The translations under genes were made by a program, and so were the position numbers. Below are positions 1 to 8,037 of a DNA stretch of 64,000 nucleotides, piece by piece; position 1 is the first letter of the stretch, and each line of letters opens with the position of its first letter. The DNA lies in the NCBI RefSeq assembly GCF_016801985.1, contig NZ_JAEVLS010000001.1, positions 620,001 to 684,000 on the forward strand, in the 5' to 3' direction. The notes below the pieces were generated by a model, which searched no databases, had not been told where the DNA came from, and worked only from the letters and a program-made list of their open reading frames with translations. The stretch comes from Steroidobacter gossypii (lineage in GTDB: Bacteria > Pseudomonadota > Gammaproteobacteria > Steroidobacterales > Steroidobacteraceae).

Positions 1-1188
1 GTTGCGCGGACCGAGAGTCACCGGTGTGCGAACGATTTTCTCGTCGCGCAAAACGTAGACGTAAGTGACGCCGGCTTCATCGCGCACCGCGCGCTGGGCT
101 ACTGCAAGAACCGGCTCGGTCGCATTCAACATGAGCTCGCCTTGGGCGAACATGCCGCCCTTGAGCGCGCTGTCCGGATTCGGGACCGCGATGTAAATCA
201 TGATGGCGCGCGAGCCATCCGAGGTCATCGGATTGATTCGCTGCACTTCACCTTCGAACGTGCGCTCGCCGAAACCGGCGACGCGGAAGCGCACTTTCTG
301 ACCCACGCTCACCGAAGGAATCTCGGCGGACGGCACCGCGGCCTCGAGCACCATTTGTTTCAAATCCACCAGCGTGACGATTTCCGAATCCGGCGACACT
401 TTTTCGCCCGGCTGCACCAGGCGCCTGGCGACGGTGCCGGAGAACGGCGCTCGGATCACGGCGTCGTCCAGATTGATCTTGGCGACGCGCGCCTGGGCTT
501 CGGCAAGCTTGAAGCTCGCGATGCTGGCGGCGTAGGCGCTCTCGGTCTGCTCGAAGGTGTTTTGCGAGATGAACTTCTGATCGAGCAACGCGCGGTTCTT
601 GTCTCGATTCAACCGCGCCAGTTCGAGATCGGCGCGTGCCTTTTCCACAGCCGCCGCTTCACGATCGTACTGGGCCTGCAGATTGCGGGTGTCGACGCGA
701 GCAATCACTTCGCCCTCGCGCACATCCTGACCTTCACGCAGTCGCAACTGCTCGACTTCGCCACCGACCTTGGACTTCAAGGTCGCCTGCACATACGGCG
801 CGATCGAGCCGGACAGCGGCAAGGCGCGCGACAGCACTCGCGATTCGACGGATGAAACATCGACGGCAGCGAGCTCTACTGGAGCCGCGCTGGCGGCTGG
901 CGTACCCACCGCTGCGGCAGGCGCCGCCGCCGGATCGCGCATAGCAAACCATGCGATTGCGCCGATGATGGCCAGCGCCGCGACAATGATCCCTGCTTTC
1001 ATTGGTGTGATTTTGGAAGAGTCGCCGTGCTCCTGCTGGACCATCTCGGGTGCAGCCTCCTGAACCGGGGCCGACTGCCGATGTTCCGTGGGGCGGGTCG
1101 GGAACGGGGTGACCGCCGCTGCATGTGCGGGCGGATCGGTCCGATCGGCTTCGTAACGCGCGGAAGGCTGGTTTGCACTGGTTTTCAT
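1..1188 (-). CDS. RND efflux periplasmic adaptor (HlyD/MFP family), C-terminus cut by window edge
   Basis: This is the membrane fusion protein of a tripartite RND efflux pump, linking an inner-membrane RND transporter to an outer-membrane channel. The frame is open for 396 codons from the ATG at 1188 to base 1, so the last part lies outside the window. It has an unusually long, Pro/Ala-rich cytoplasmic N-terminus of about 65 residues, then one membrane anchor (about 66-82, IIVAALAIIGAIAWFAM). A lipoyl-like half follows (SGSIAPYV, KVGGEVEQL), then a helical hairpin (about 165-225), the second lipoyl half (APFSGTVARRLVQPGEKV) and the start of the beta-barrel. The RND pump gene is expected just beyond the left edge. 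The family is clear; the substrate is unknown. Confidence 0.9.
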   Translation of the reverse strand, partial: MKTSANQPSARYEADRTDPPAHAAAVTPFPTRPTEHRQSAPVQEAAPEMVQQEHGDSSKITPMKAGIIVAALAIIGAIAWFAMRDPAAAPAAAVGTPAASAAPVELAAVDVSSVESRVLSRALPLSGSIAPYVQATLKSKVGGEVEQLRLREGQDVREGEVIARVDTRNLQAQYDREAAAVEKARADLELARLNRDKNRALLDQKFISQNTFEQTESAYAASIASFKLAEAQARVAKINLDDAVIRAPFSGTVARRLVQPGEKVSPDSEIVTLVDLKQMVLEAAVPSAEIPSVSVGQKVRFRVAGFGERTFEGEVQRINPMTSDGSRAIMIYIAVPNPDSALKGGMFAQGELMLNATEPVLAVAQRAVRDEAGVTYVYVLRDEKIVRTPVTLGPRN

Positions 1189-1404
1189 TGCGGAATCCAC
1201 GACCGGAAGTCCCTGAAGGCCGGCGGCCAGGTCAGCTTAGAACACCGAACCTCGCCGCGAGTTGCACCCCTTGCCCCAAAGGCCAGCGAGCCGGGTGCGT
1301 TCCTGGTTGGACGGAAGCCAAGCCCAAAAGGTTACAAGCCGGCGAAAATTCTTTCCGAGACCTGGGTCTGTGTCGAAGCCTGCGGCCCCGAATCCAGGCT
1401 ACGG

Positions 1405-2874
1405 CTACACCTGTTTCAACTTCCACCGACCGCGCCTGAACAGCACCAGACTCCACAAGGCCAGCGCCGAAAAGCCGATGGGCACTGCAATGAACACGCC
1501 CAGCGGCCCGAGTCGGAAGACTTCCGCCAGCAGCCAGGCGAGCGGAATCTGGAACAGCCAGAAACAGAAAAAATTCAGCCGCGTCGGCGTCCAGGTGTCG
1601 CCCGCGCCGTTGAACGCCGCTTCCAGGCACATGCCGGCGGCATATAAAGGAAACGCCAGACTGACGATCCACAAGGCCCGCACGCCGTGCTCGAGCACCG
1701 GCGGATCGTCGGTGAACAGCCGTACCAGCGGCCCCGAGCCGAACACGAACACGAGGCCGATCAGGCCAAGAAACATCACATTGAAACGGGTCGCGATTCG
1801 TATCGCCTGCTCGGCGCGCTCCGGTTTGCCGGCGCCGAGGTTCTGGCCCACCAAGGTGGCGCCCGCGTTGGCCAGCCCCCAGGCCGGCATCAGCGCAAAC
1901 ATCACGATGCGCATGGCGATGGTGTAGCCGGCCAGCGCCGCGCTGCCGAACGCCGCCAGGATCTTGAACAGGCCCACCCAGCTGGTAGTGCCGATCAGTA
2001 GCTGCGCGATGCCGGTGCTGGCGGTGGCCATGATGGTTTGGACATCCAGCCAGACCGGTTTCAGATGTCGCAGGCGGACGCGCACCCGGCTATGGAATCC
2101 CGCCAGGTGCCACAGCTGATACAGCACACCGACGCCGCGACCGATGTTGGTGGCCACCGCCGCGCCGGTCACGCCCAGCTCCGGGAACGGTCCCCAGCCA
2201 AAAATGAAAAACGGACCGAGCACGATGTTCAAAGCATTGGCGAGCCACAGCGTGCGCATGGCCAGCACCGCGTCGCCGGCGCCGCGAAAGATGGCGTTGA
2301 TCAAAAAGATCATGAACACCGTCACATTGCAGCCGAGCATGATGCGGGCGAAGTCGCTGCCTAGCGACACGATGCTGTCGCTGGCGCCCATGAGCCGGAG
2401 AATGTCCGATGCGAAGTAGCTCAGCACCAGGCCCAGCGCCGCCGAGATCGTGACACCGAGCAGGATGATTTGGCCTGCCGCCTGCGCGGCGCGCTCCGCA
2501 TCCTTCTCGCCGATGCGCCGGGCGACGATGGCAGTAGCGGCGAATGAGATGCCGATGGCCACGGCGTAGACCAGCGTCATCAGCGATTCCGTCAGGCCGA
2601 CGACCGCCACCGCGTCCGAGCCGATGCGAGAGACCCAGAACACGTCGACCACTGCGAACAGCGATTCCATGATCATTTCCAGGACCATGGGCACGGCCAG
2701 CAGCAGCACCGCGCGGTTCAGCGGCACGGCGGTGTAATCGAGGTGCTGGCCTTTCAGCGACAGGCGCACGACCTGCCAGAACGAAAGGTCGGGCTGCGCG
2801 GCGGAGGCGTTTGCCTCGGTCGCCAGTGGCTGGTCGGGGTTGGAAGTAGACATGAGGGCGGCGATTGTACTCAT
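1405..2874 (-). CDS. MATE family multidrug/Na+ antiporter
   Basis: This 489-residue integral membrane protein is of normal MATE length. MATE proteins export cationic drugs or metabolites in exchange for Na+ or H+. About 12 hydrophobic segments in two similar halves are visible: the first half begins near LNRAVLLLAVPMVLEMIMES, where MVLEM is typical of MATE helix 1, and the second near TASTGIAQLLIGTTSW. VGQNLGAGKPERAEQA matches the usual GQN-GAG loop of helix 8. The N-terminal 50 residues are cytoplasmic. Two start codons (2874 and 2853) are possible and neither has a convincing Shine-Dalgarno sequence. It lies 216 bases upstream of the RND adaptor on the same strand and is divergent from the D,D-peptidase gene. 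Confidence 0.92.
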   Translation of the reverse strand: MSTIAALMSTSNPDQPLATEANASAAQPDLSFWQVVRLSLKGQHLDYTAVPLNRAVLLLAVPMVLEMIMESLFAVVDVFWVSRIGSDAVAVVGLTESLMTLVYAVAIGISFAATAIVARRIGEKDAERAAQAAGQIILLGVTISAALGLVLSYFASDILRLMGASDSIVSLGSDFARIMLGCNVTVFMIFLINAIFRGAGDAVLAMRTLWLANALNIVLGPFFIFGWGPFPELGVTGAAVATNIGRGVGVLYQLWHLAGFHSRVRVRLRHLKPVWLDVQTIMATASTGIAQLLIGTTSWVGLFKILAAFGSAALAGYTIAMRIVMFALMPAWGLANAGATLVGQNLGAGKPERAEQAIRIATRFNVMFLGLIGLVFVFGSGPLVRLFTDDPPVLEHGVRALWIVSLAFPLYAAGMCLEAAFNGAGDTWTPTRLNFFCFWLFQIPLAWLLAEVFRLGPLGVFIAVPIGFSALALWSLVLFRRGRWKLKQV

Positions 2875-2998
2875 CTAAAACTTCGATTGCCGCCTGCAAC
2901 CAATGAGGCAAGCAGGGAAAAACTCACATTCGCAAGTGCTGCAAATCGGTTACCTTTGAGTCTTCCGACCTCCAGTAAAGAAAGGCACGACCCAGGCG

Positions 2999-3874
2999 AT
3001 GCCAACTTCCTTTCGTCCGCGCCCCTTCCGGCTGCGCCATTTCCTGCTCGCACTCCCTGCCTCCCTGATCGTCACCCTCGCCTTCTCCCAGCCGCTGCCT
3101 GCCGGAAAACCGCAGACCAAATCGGCGTCGGTGCTGGTGGTGGACGAGGCCGACGCCACCGTGCTGTACGCCAAGCAGTCGCAGAAGGTCATGCCGGTCG
3201 CCTCCATCACCAAGCTGATGACCGCGCTGGTGGTGCTGGAAGGCAAACAGCCGCTGGAGGAAGTCGTCACCATCCTGCCGACCGATCGTGAACACACCAA
3301 AGCTTCCGCCTCCCGCCTGGCGGTCGGCAGCAAGCTGACACGCGGCGAGCTGCTGCATCTGGCATTGATGTCCTCGGAGAATCGCGCCGCTCAGGCGGTG
3401 GCGCGCGCCTATCCGGGCGGGCTGTCGACGTTCATCAAGGCAATGAACGCCAAGGCCAAGGCGCTGGGGATGAAGCACACGCGCTTCGTCGATCCGACCG
3501 GCCTGTCGAGCGGCAACGTCGCGACCGCCTCTGACCTGGTCAAACTGGTGGTCGCCTCCTCGCAGCAGCCTTTGATCGAGGAGTACTCGACCAGCGAGCG
3601 CCTGACCGTGCCGGTGGGGCGCCAGTTGCTGGAATTTCGTAACACCAATTCGCTCACGTCCAAAGAAGACTGGGACATCTCGGTCCAGAAGACCGGCTAC
3701 ACCCAGGACGCCGGCCAATGCCTGGTCATGAAAGCCAGCATCCAGGATCGTCCTACCGTGATCGTGCTGCTGAATTCGTTCGGCAAACTCACCCGCGTTG
3801 CCGACGCACGTCGCATTCGTCGCTGGATGGAAAGCGACGCGAACGGCGCGCAGCTGGCTCGCGCCGGCAAGTAA
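2999..3874 (+). CDS. pbpG: D-alanyl-D-alanine endopeptidase/carboxypeptidase, peptidase S11 (PBP7-like)
   Basis: This periplasmic penicillin-binding protein of low mass cuts D-Ala-containing crosslinks or stems in peptidoglycan. A signal sequence is visible (LRHFLLALPASLIVTLAFSQ, about residues 12-31). The three active-site motifs are intact: SITK with nucleophile Ser69 and Lys72, SEN at 126-128, and KTG at 231-233. At 291 residues it is close to E. coli PbpG (about 310) and lacks the C-terminal amphipathic anchor domain of DacA-type enzymes. That favours the PBP7 endopeptidase class over the DacA carboxypeptidases. A terminator-like hairpin follows the stop codon. Confidence 0.9.
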   Translation: MPTSFRPRPFRLRHFLLALPASLIVTLAFSQPLPAGKPQTKSASVLVVDEADATVLYAKQSQKVMPVASITKLMTALVVLEGKQPLEEVVTILPTDREHTKASASRLAVGSKLTRGELLHLALMSSENRAAQAVARAYPGGLSTFIKAMNAKAKALGMKHTRFVDPTGLSSGNVATASDLVKLVVASSQQPLIEEYSTSERLTVPVGRQLLEFRNTNSLTSKEDWDISVQKTGYTQDAGQCLVMKASIQDRPTVIVLLNSFGKLTRVADARRIRRWMESDANGAQLARAGK

Positions 3875-3903
3875 CTCTTTTCTCCTGTCGCTCTCCGGCG
3901 TTC

Positions 3904-3945
3904 ACCGGCGACCCTCCGCGGTTCGCCGGTAGTCCGCTTTTTTTT
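3904..3945 (+). terminator. Probable intrinsic terminator after the D,D-peptidase gene
   Basis: An 8-base stem (ACCGGCGA at 3904-3911 with TCGCCGGT at 3923-3930) is followed by AGTCCGC and a run of eight T (3938-3945). The seven bases between stem and T-run weaken the call, but position and T-run fit a Rho-independent terminator. Confidence 0.55.
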
Positions 3946-4039
3946 GCGATCCCGGTTGCAACCCTTTTTCGCAAGCTCGCGTCAGAAGCTACGAACACCG
4001 CATAACGCGGAGCAACCAAGAGTAAAGAGGAGAGCAATC

Positions 4040-4195
4040 ATGTACGCCGTGAGCAAAGTCACTCAGAGCACCCAGCGCGCCGTTTGCATGGCCATGTCGG
4101 TCGCCATCGTCGCCGTGTCGCTGACCTTCGGCGCCTTCGGTGTGAAGTCGATGGAAGATGTCGGATACAGCGTGACTGTGACGCAGCTGCAGTGA
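4040..4195 (+). CDS. Small hydrophobic protein, 51 residues
   Basis: I do not recognise this protein. The ATG at 4040 has a strong ribosome binding site, with GAGGAG ending about nine bases upstream, which decides this start over the longer in-frame extension from 3944. The product has a basic/polar head (MYAVSKVTQSTQRAV), one membrane-spanning segment (about residues 15-34, CMAMSVAIVAVSLTFGAFGV) and a short polar tail ending VTVTQLQ. This looks like a single-pass inner-membrane peptide or a very short exported protein. It sits downstream of a terminator-like hairpin, so it probably has its own promoter, and is followed by a second tiny ORF with its own ribosome binding site. Confidence 0.65.
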   Translation: MYAVSKVTQSTQRAVCMAMSVAIVAVSLTFGAFGVKSMEDVGYSVTVTQLQ

Positions 4196-4209
4196 CAGGA
4201 GCGCTGATC

Positions 4210-4302
4210 ATGCGCTCCACGTGCTCGACTCCGCGGCTGGTTCGTTCACCAGCGGCAGCCGCGGAGCCAGCCGAACCTTCGACGATGTTTGTTTGCTTCT
4301 GA
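4210..4302 (+). CDS. Possible 30-residue peptide downstream of the small membrane protein
   Basis: An ATG at 4210 lies eight bases after AGGAG (4197-4201), which immediately follows the stop codon of the 51-residue ORF. The frame runs 30 codons, is Ala/Pro/Arg-rich (MRSTCSTPRLVRSPAAAAEP and onward) and ends in a hydrophobic MFVCF. Spacing and ribosome binding site argue for translation. The length is too short for coding statistics, and chance cannot be excluded. Confidence 0.3.
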   Translation: MRSTCSTPRLVRSPAAAAEPAEPSTMFVCF

Positions 4303-4320
4303 AATAGCTCTAGCGATCGA

Positions 4321-4677
4321 TCAGAGATCGACGAATACAGTGAAGCCACCGTAGCTCATGCGCTTCATGTCGAAAGGCATGTTGTTCATGTCCGGGGCGA
4401 GCCGGGGATCCTTCATCACCTTGGCGTTGACCTTGTCGCGATGGGCGCGCGACTTGTAAAGAATCCACGAGAACACCACCACTTCGTTGCTCTTGGGCTT
4501 GACCAGCTTGGGGAACGGCGTGCCGAAATTCTGTTTCAGGTCGTCGCCCACACATTCGCAATATTCCAGCGCTCCGTATTCTTTCCAGACCTTGCCGGCT
4601 TTTTTCGACAGGGCCTCGTAGGCCTTGAGGTTTTTCTTGGGCACGACAATGACGAATCCATCGGCGTAACGTGGCAT
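4321..4677 (-). CDS. DUF1428 family protein (YbaA-like)
   Basis: This 118-residue cytoplasmic protein belongs to DUF1428, a ferredoxin-like alpha/beta-barrel family related to dimeric monooxygenase-fold proteins, with no established reaction. Family hallmarks are the opening MPRYADGFVIVVPKKNLKAY, the middle ALEYCECVGDDL, the strand EVVVFSWILYKSRAHRD and the end MPFDMKRMSYGGFTVFVDL. Length is typical. A GGGAGAG ribosome binding site lies just upstream of the ATG. It is divergent from the glutathione transferase gene across a 117-base gap. Confidence 0.88.
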   Translation of the reverse strand: MPRYADGFVIVVPKKNLKAYEALSKKAGKVWKEYGALEYCECVGDDLKQNFGTPFPKLVKPKSNEVVVFSWILYKSRAHRDKVNAKVMKDPRLAPDMNNMPFDMKRMSYGGFTVFVDL

Positions 4678-4794
4678 CTGTTGCTCTCCCGTGCTGTGGC
4701 CATCGTAGCGGTCGCACCATCGAGCAAGCCAGCCCCCCTGTCAACTCGCACGTTACAATCCTGGCCCAGACCCAGCACACTGAAGGAGCCCGCC

Positions 4795-5427
4795 ATGACG
4801 GACAGCATCGTGTTTTTTCACAATCCGCAGAGCCGCGCCCGCATCGTGCACTGGATGTTGGAAGAGAGCGGCGCTGACTATCGCACCGAGCTGTTGCGCT
4901 TCGATCGCAACGAGCACAAAGCGCCGCAGTATCTGGCGGTGAACCCGATGGGCAAGGTGCCGGCCATCAAACACGGCGACACCGTCATCACCGAGGCCGC
5001 CGCGATCTGTGCGTATCTCGCCGACGCATTTCCCGCCGCCAATCTGGCGCCGCCGGTCAACTCCCCCGAGCGCGGCACGTACTATCGTTGGATGTTCTTC
5101 GGCGCGGGCTGCGTCGAGCCCGCTTTCGTCGATCGCATGTTCAAGCGCCCGCAGGTTGACCGTCCAGGCGCGCTGGGCTACGGCAGTTATGAAGATACAT
5201 TGCAGGCGCTGGAGACGGCACTCAAGCCCGGTCCGTTCATTCTCGGCGAGCGCTTCAGCGCCGCGGATGTTTATATCGGCTCGCAGATTGCCTGGGGCAT
5301 GCTTGCGAAGGCACTCGAGCCGCGCAAGATATTTCAGGATTACGTGGCTCGCTGCGGCGAGCGGCCCGCGTTCCAACGCGCGGCCGCCCAGGATGAGAAA
5401 TATATGAAGGAGCTGCAGCAGGCGTGA
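4795..5427 (+). CDS. Glutathione S-transferase family protein
   Basis: This 210-residue cytosolic protein has an N-terminal thioredoxin-fold domain (about 1-80) and a C-terminal helical domain (about 90-205). FHNPQSRARIVHWMLEE holds the candidate catalytic Ser/Asn region, NPMGKVPAI carries the cis-Pro, and VITEAAAICAYLAD contains the glutathione-binding E-A/S motif. The helical domain carries the folding motif FSAADVYIGSQ. GST enzymes conjugate glutathione to electrophiles or act in stress responses; the substrate cannot be read here. The start at 4795 is chosen because GAAGGAG lies seven bases upstream; a longer in-frame extension to 4441 runs back through the divergent gene and is rejected. 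Confidence 0.92.
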   Translation: MTDSIVFFHNPQSRARIVHWMLEESGADYRTELLRFDRNEHKAPQYLAVNPMGKVPAIKHGDTVITEAAAICAYLADAFPAANLAPPVNSPERGTYYRWMFFGAGCVEPAFVDRMFKRPQVDRPGALGYGSYEDTLQALETALKPGPFILGERFSAADVYIGSQIAWGMLAKALEPRKIFQDYVARCGERPAFQRAAAQDEKYMKELQQA

Positions 5428-5428
5428 G

Positions 5429-5475
5429 TCGAGCCGCTGCGGTCGCGCTCCAGATGCGGAGCGCGACCGGCTCGA
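5429..5475. terminator. Strong hairpin between convergent genes (likely bidirectional terminator)
   Basis: A perfect 11-base stem, GGTCGCGCTCC (5441-5451) with GGAGCGCGACC (5458-5468), has a six-base loop. It is extended by an outer stem TCGAGCC (5429-5435) with GGCTCGA (5469-5475) across a five-base bulge. It fills the gap between two convergent stop codons. There is no T-run, so it may act by stalling, by stabilising 3' ends or with Rho. Confidence 0.6.
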
Positions 5476-7419
5476 TCATTGCGCCGCTACCACCGGCAAC
5501 TCGATCGAGCTGGCTTGTTCGGGCGTGCGCCAGATGCGCTGAGTCGCTTTCACGTAGCTGGCCGGCTCGGCGAACATGATGTTCGGCACGAAGCTCTGCG
5601 GATTGCGGTCGTACAGCGGAAACCAGCTCGACTGGATCTGCACCATGATGCGATGGCCAGGCAGGAAGGTGTGATTCACCTGCGGCAAGGCGATCGAGTA
5701 CGGCAACGCTTCGTTGGAAGTCAGCGGCTGCGGCTTTGACAAATCCGCGCGATATCGGCCACGGAAGATATCCGCCGACAACATCAGCTGATAGCCGCCC
5801 ATGCTCGGGCGATCCGGCACTTCGTCCGGCCACACGTCGATGATCTTCACGACCCAGTCCGAATCGGTGCCGCTGGTGGAAGCGAACAACTGCGCTATCG
5901 GTTGGCCGGCCAGGCGCACCGCTTCAGTCAACGGCTCGGTTTGATAGACCAGCACATCGGTGCGCGAGGCGGCGTGACGTTGATCGTCGACCAGCCATTC
6001 GCCCCAGCCCGAGTTCGCCGCGCTCATCGGCAAAATCGGGCGCTGGCGATACGGCACGGGCTTGGCCGGATCTGAAATGTACTCGTCATAGCCGCTCTCG
6101 CCCGCCTGCGGCGCTTCGAAGCCCAGCCGTCCGCCGGACAACAGATACAGCGGACGTGACTTTTGCGCACAGCCATTGGCGCACGAACGCGGCCAGTGAT
6201 CGTACTCGTGCCACTCGTTGGCGCCGGTCTCGTACACCAGCACACGCGGCGTGTTCGGCTTCGGCGCGTCTTTCAAGTGATGATCTAAGAACGGCTGCAT
6301 GATCTTGTTACGAAACCAGCCGGCGGTGTCGCCATTGAATTCCAATGCGCCGAGGCTGCGGCCCTCGCGACGTCCCTGGCCGTGATTCCACGGTCCCATC
6401 ACTAGGTGCACGAGCTCGCCGTTCGGGTCCTTGGGCGCGAGCGCCTTGTATAGCGCCGGGCTGCCATAGATATCTTCCTGATCGAACAGGCCGCCGACGA
6501 TCATCATCGGCACTTTCAAAGGCTGACGGGCGAGCAGTTTGTCGACAGCCTGCTCCTGCCACCAGGAGTCGTAGCTGGTGTGTTCGGAGATAGCGCGCCA
6601 GAAGCCGAGTTGCTCCAGACCGCGGGTTTTGGCGAGCGCGCCGGCCGAACCGGCGCGCAGGAATGTGTCGTAGATGTCGTATGAGTCCCACCACCACTTG
6701 AACGAGCCGCTGCGCGTGGATTGCTGGCCATAGATGAATTCCAGCGCCGCGCCCTGTCGGAACGCGCCGTTGTGAAACCAGTCGTCGCCCATCCAGCCAT
6801 CGATCATGGGCGCGAACGGCACCGCCACTTTGAGCGCGGGATGCGGATTCACTGTCGACATGACAGTGGTGTAGCCCTCATACGATCCGCCGATGGTGCC
6901 AACGCGGCCATTGCTCTCGGGCACGTTCTTCACCAGCCATTCGATGGTGTCGTAGGCGTCGGTCGCGTGATCCACCTTGGTGGGATTCAACGGGCCGCGC
7001 AGCGGACGAGTCAGCACGTAATCGCCTTCGGAACCGAACTTTCCGCGCACGTCCTGATAGACCACGATGTAACCGGCTTCGACATTCGTGTCATGCATCT
7101 GCGGCACGACCGCGGCCAATCGCGGGCTGTTGAAGCGCGACACGCGACCGGCAGCGTTATAAGGCGTGCGCGTCATGATGATGGGCGCCTTGGCGTCCCT
7201 GGTGGCGCTCCTGGGCACGAGAATGAAGGTCTTGAGCTTCACGCCGTCGCGCATCGGAATCATCACTTCGCGCTTGACGAAATCGTAGCTGTCGACGCTC
7301 GGCGTGAACTTCTCCGGCGTCTCGCTCGGCAGCGACTTTACCGCCTGCGCAGCGCCGGCTTGCAGACTCAAGCCGAGCAGCAGCACGCCGACCATGTGAC
7401 AGAACTTTTGCTGGGCCAC
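5476..7419 (-). CDS. Secreted CocE/NonD family alpha/beta-hydrolase (peptidase S15-like)
   Basis: Members hydrolyse X-Pro dipeptides, beta-lactam acyl side chains, cocaine-type esters or related acyl bonds; the substrate here is unknown. The product is 647 residues, typical of the family. Features in order: a signal peptide (MVGVLLLGLSLQAGAAQA), the MRDGVKLKTFILVP strand at the fold start, VVYQDVRGKFGSEGDY, and the nucleophile elbow GGSYEG with Ser179. The C-terminal jelly-roll domain starts near residue 420 (PLTEAVRLAGQPIAQLF). The start is set at the GTG at 7419: GGAGGAG lies six to seven bases upstream. A TTG at 7437 would place that site inside the gene, so I reject it. Confidence 0.9.
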   Translation of the reverse strand: MAQQKFCHMVGVLLLGLSLQAGAAQAVKSLPSETPEKFTPSVDSYDFVKREVMIPMRDGVKLKTFILVPRSATRDAKAPIIMTRTPYNAAGRVSRFNSPRLAAVVPQMHDTNVEAGYIVVYQDVRGKFGSEGDYVLTRPLRGPLNPTKVDHATDAYDTIEWLVKNVPESNGRVGTIGGSYEGYTTVMSTVNPHPALKVAVPFAPMIDGWMGDDWFHNGAFRQGAALEFIYGQQSTRSGSFKWWWDSYDIYDTFLRAGSAGALAKTRGLEQLGFWRAISEHTSYDSWWQEQAVDKLLARQPLKVPMMIVGGLFDQEDIYGSPALYKALAPKDPNGELVHLVMGPWNHGQGRREGRSLGALEFNGDTAGWFRNKIMQPFLDHHLKDAPKPNTPRVLVYETGANEWHEYDHWPRSCANGCAQKSRPLYLLSGGRLGFEAPQAGESGYDEYISDPAKPVPYRQRPILPMSAANSGWGEWLVDDQRHAASRTDVLVYQTEPLTEAVRLAGQPIAQLFASTSGTDSDWVVKIIDVWPDEVPDRPSMGGYQLMLSADIFRGRYRADLSKPQPLTSNEALPYSIALPQVNHTFLPGHRIMVQIQSSWFPLYDRNPQSFVPNIMFAEPASYVKATQRIWRTPEQASSIELPVVAAQ

Positions 7420-7521
7420 TTGCCACTCCTCCTGCAATGCAAACGCCGAGCTTAGTCAAGATGGATCCAAATCGCGACACTCGATATGATCGACGAGTCG
7501 TTCCCGTACGCCTAAGTCCGG

Positions 7522-7908
7522 ATGCCGCACATCGAATTGCCGCGCGCGATCGAGGATTATTTTGCGTTCGCTGAAACCGAGCCGACCCGCAACGGCCGTC
7601 GGTTCTCGATCACGTTGCCGTATCTGGACGGCGAGCGGCTGGACCGCCTGCAGTGGTGGTATCACATCACGCCGGCGCAGGAGCAGATGTACGACGGTAC
7701 CGGCCTTGCGTTCTATCGCAACCGCGCCGTCGAGCAGTTTCGCCGGCATATAGAGCGCTGGCTGGACATTACTTCACAACGATTCCACGGCGACGAACCC
7801 ATTCCACGGCTCGGCTCACGGCAAGCGGGCTCCTCAGCTGCCACGATCGCACCCAGCACGCCGGCGCCAGCACAGATCGAGCCGGTGGAAACGATCGCGA
7901 TCGGTTGA
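7522..7908 (+). CDS. Hypothetical protein, 128 residues
   Basis: I do not recognise it. The first 90 residues look like a folded domain: acidic and aromatic, with RFSITLPYLDGERLDRLQWW and GLAFYRNRAVEQFRRHIERW. The last 35 are an Ala/Pro/Thr-rich tail (AATIAPSTPAPAQIEPVET). There is no signal peptide, membrane segment or clear ribosome binding site upstream of the ATG. It sits alone between a divergent hydrolase gene and a convergent gene. A chance ORF is possible in DNA this GC-rich, although the residue mix of the first 90 positions favours a real gene. Confidence 0.5.
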   Translation: MPHIELPRAIEDYFAFAETEPTRNGRRFSITLPYLDGERLDRLQWWYHITPAQEQMYDGTGLAFYRNRAVEQFRRHIERWLDITSQRFHGDEPIPRLGSRQAGSSAATIAPSTPAPAQIEPVETIAIG

Positions 7909-7938
7909 TTCGAAACTGCTGACGATGGGCGCTTCATG

Positions 7939-7960
7939 CGCGGGGCCGCGGGGCCCCGCG
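7939..7960. terminator. GC-rich hairpin between convergent genes
   Basis: A perfect nine-base stem, CGCGGGGCC (7939-7947) with GGCCCCGCG (7952-7960), has a four-base loop. It lies between the stop codons of two convergent ORFs. No T-run follows on either strand. Confidence 0.5.
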
Positions 7961-8037
7961 TCGGATCGTGATGGGCCGGATGCACCACGATATCGCGACA
8001 TGAGCGATCGCGGCCGTCCGCCAGCGCGCGGCCGGTC

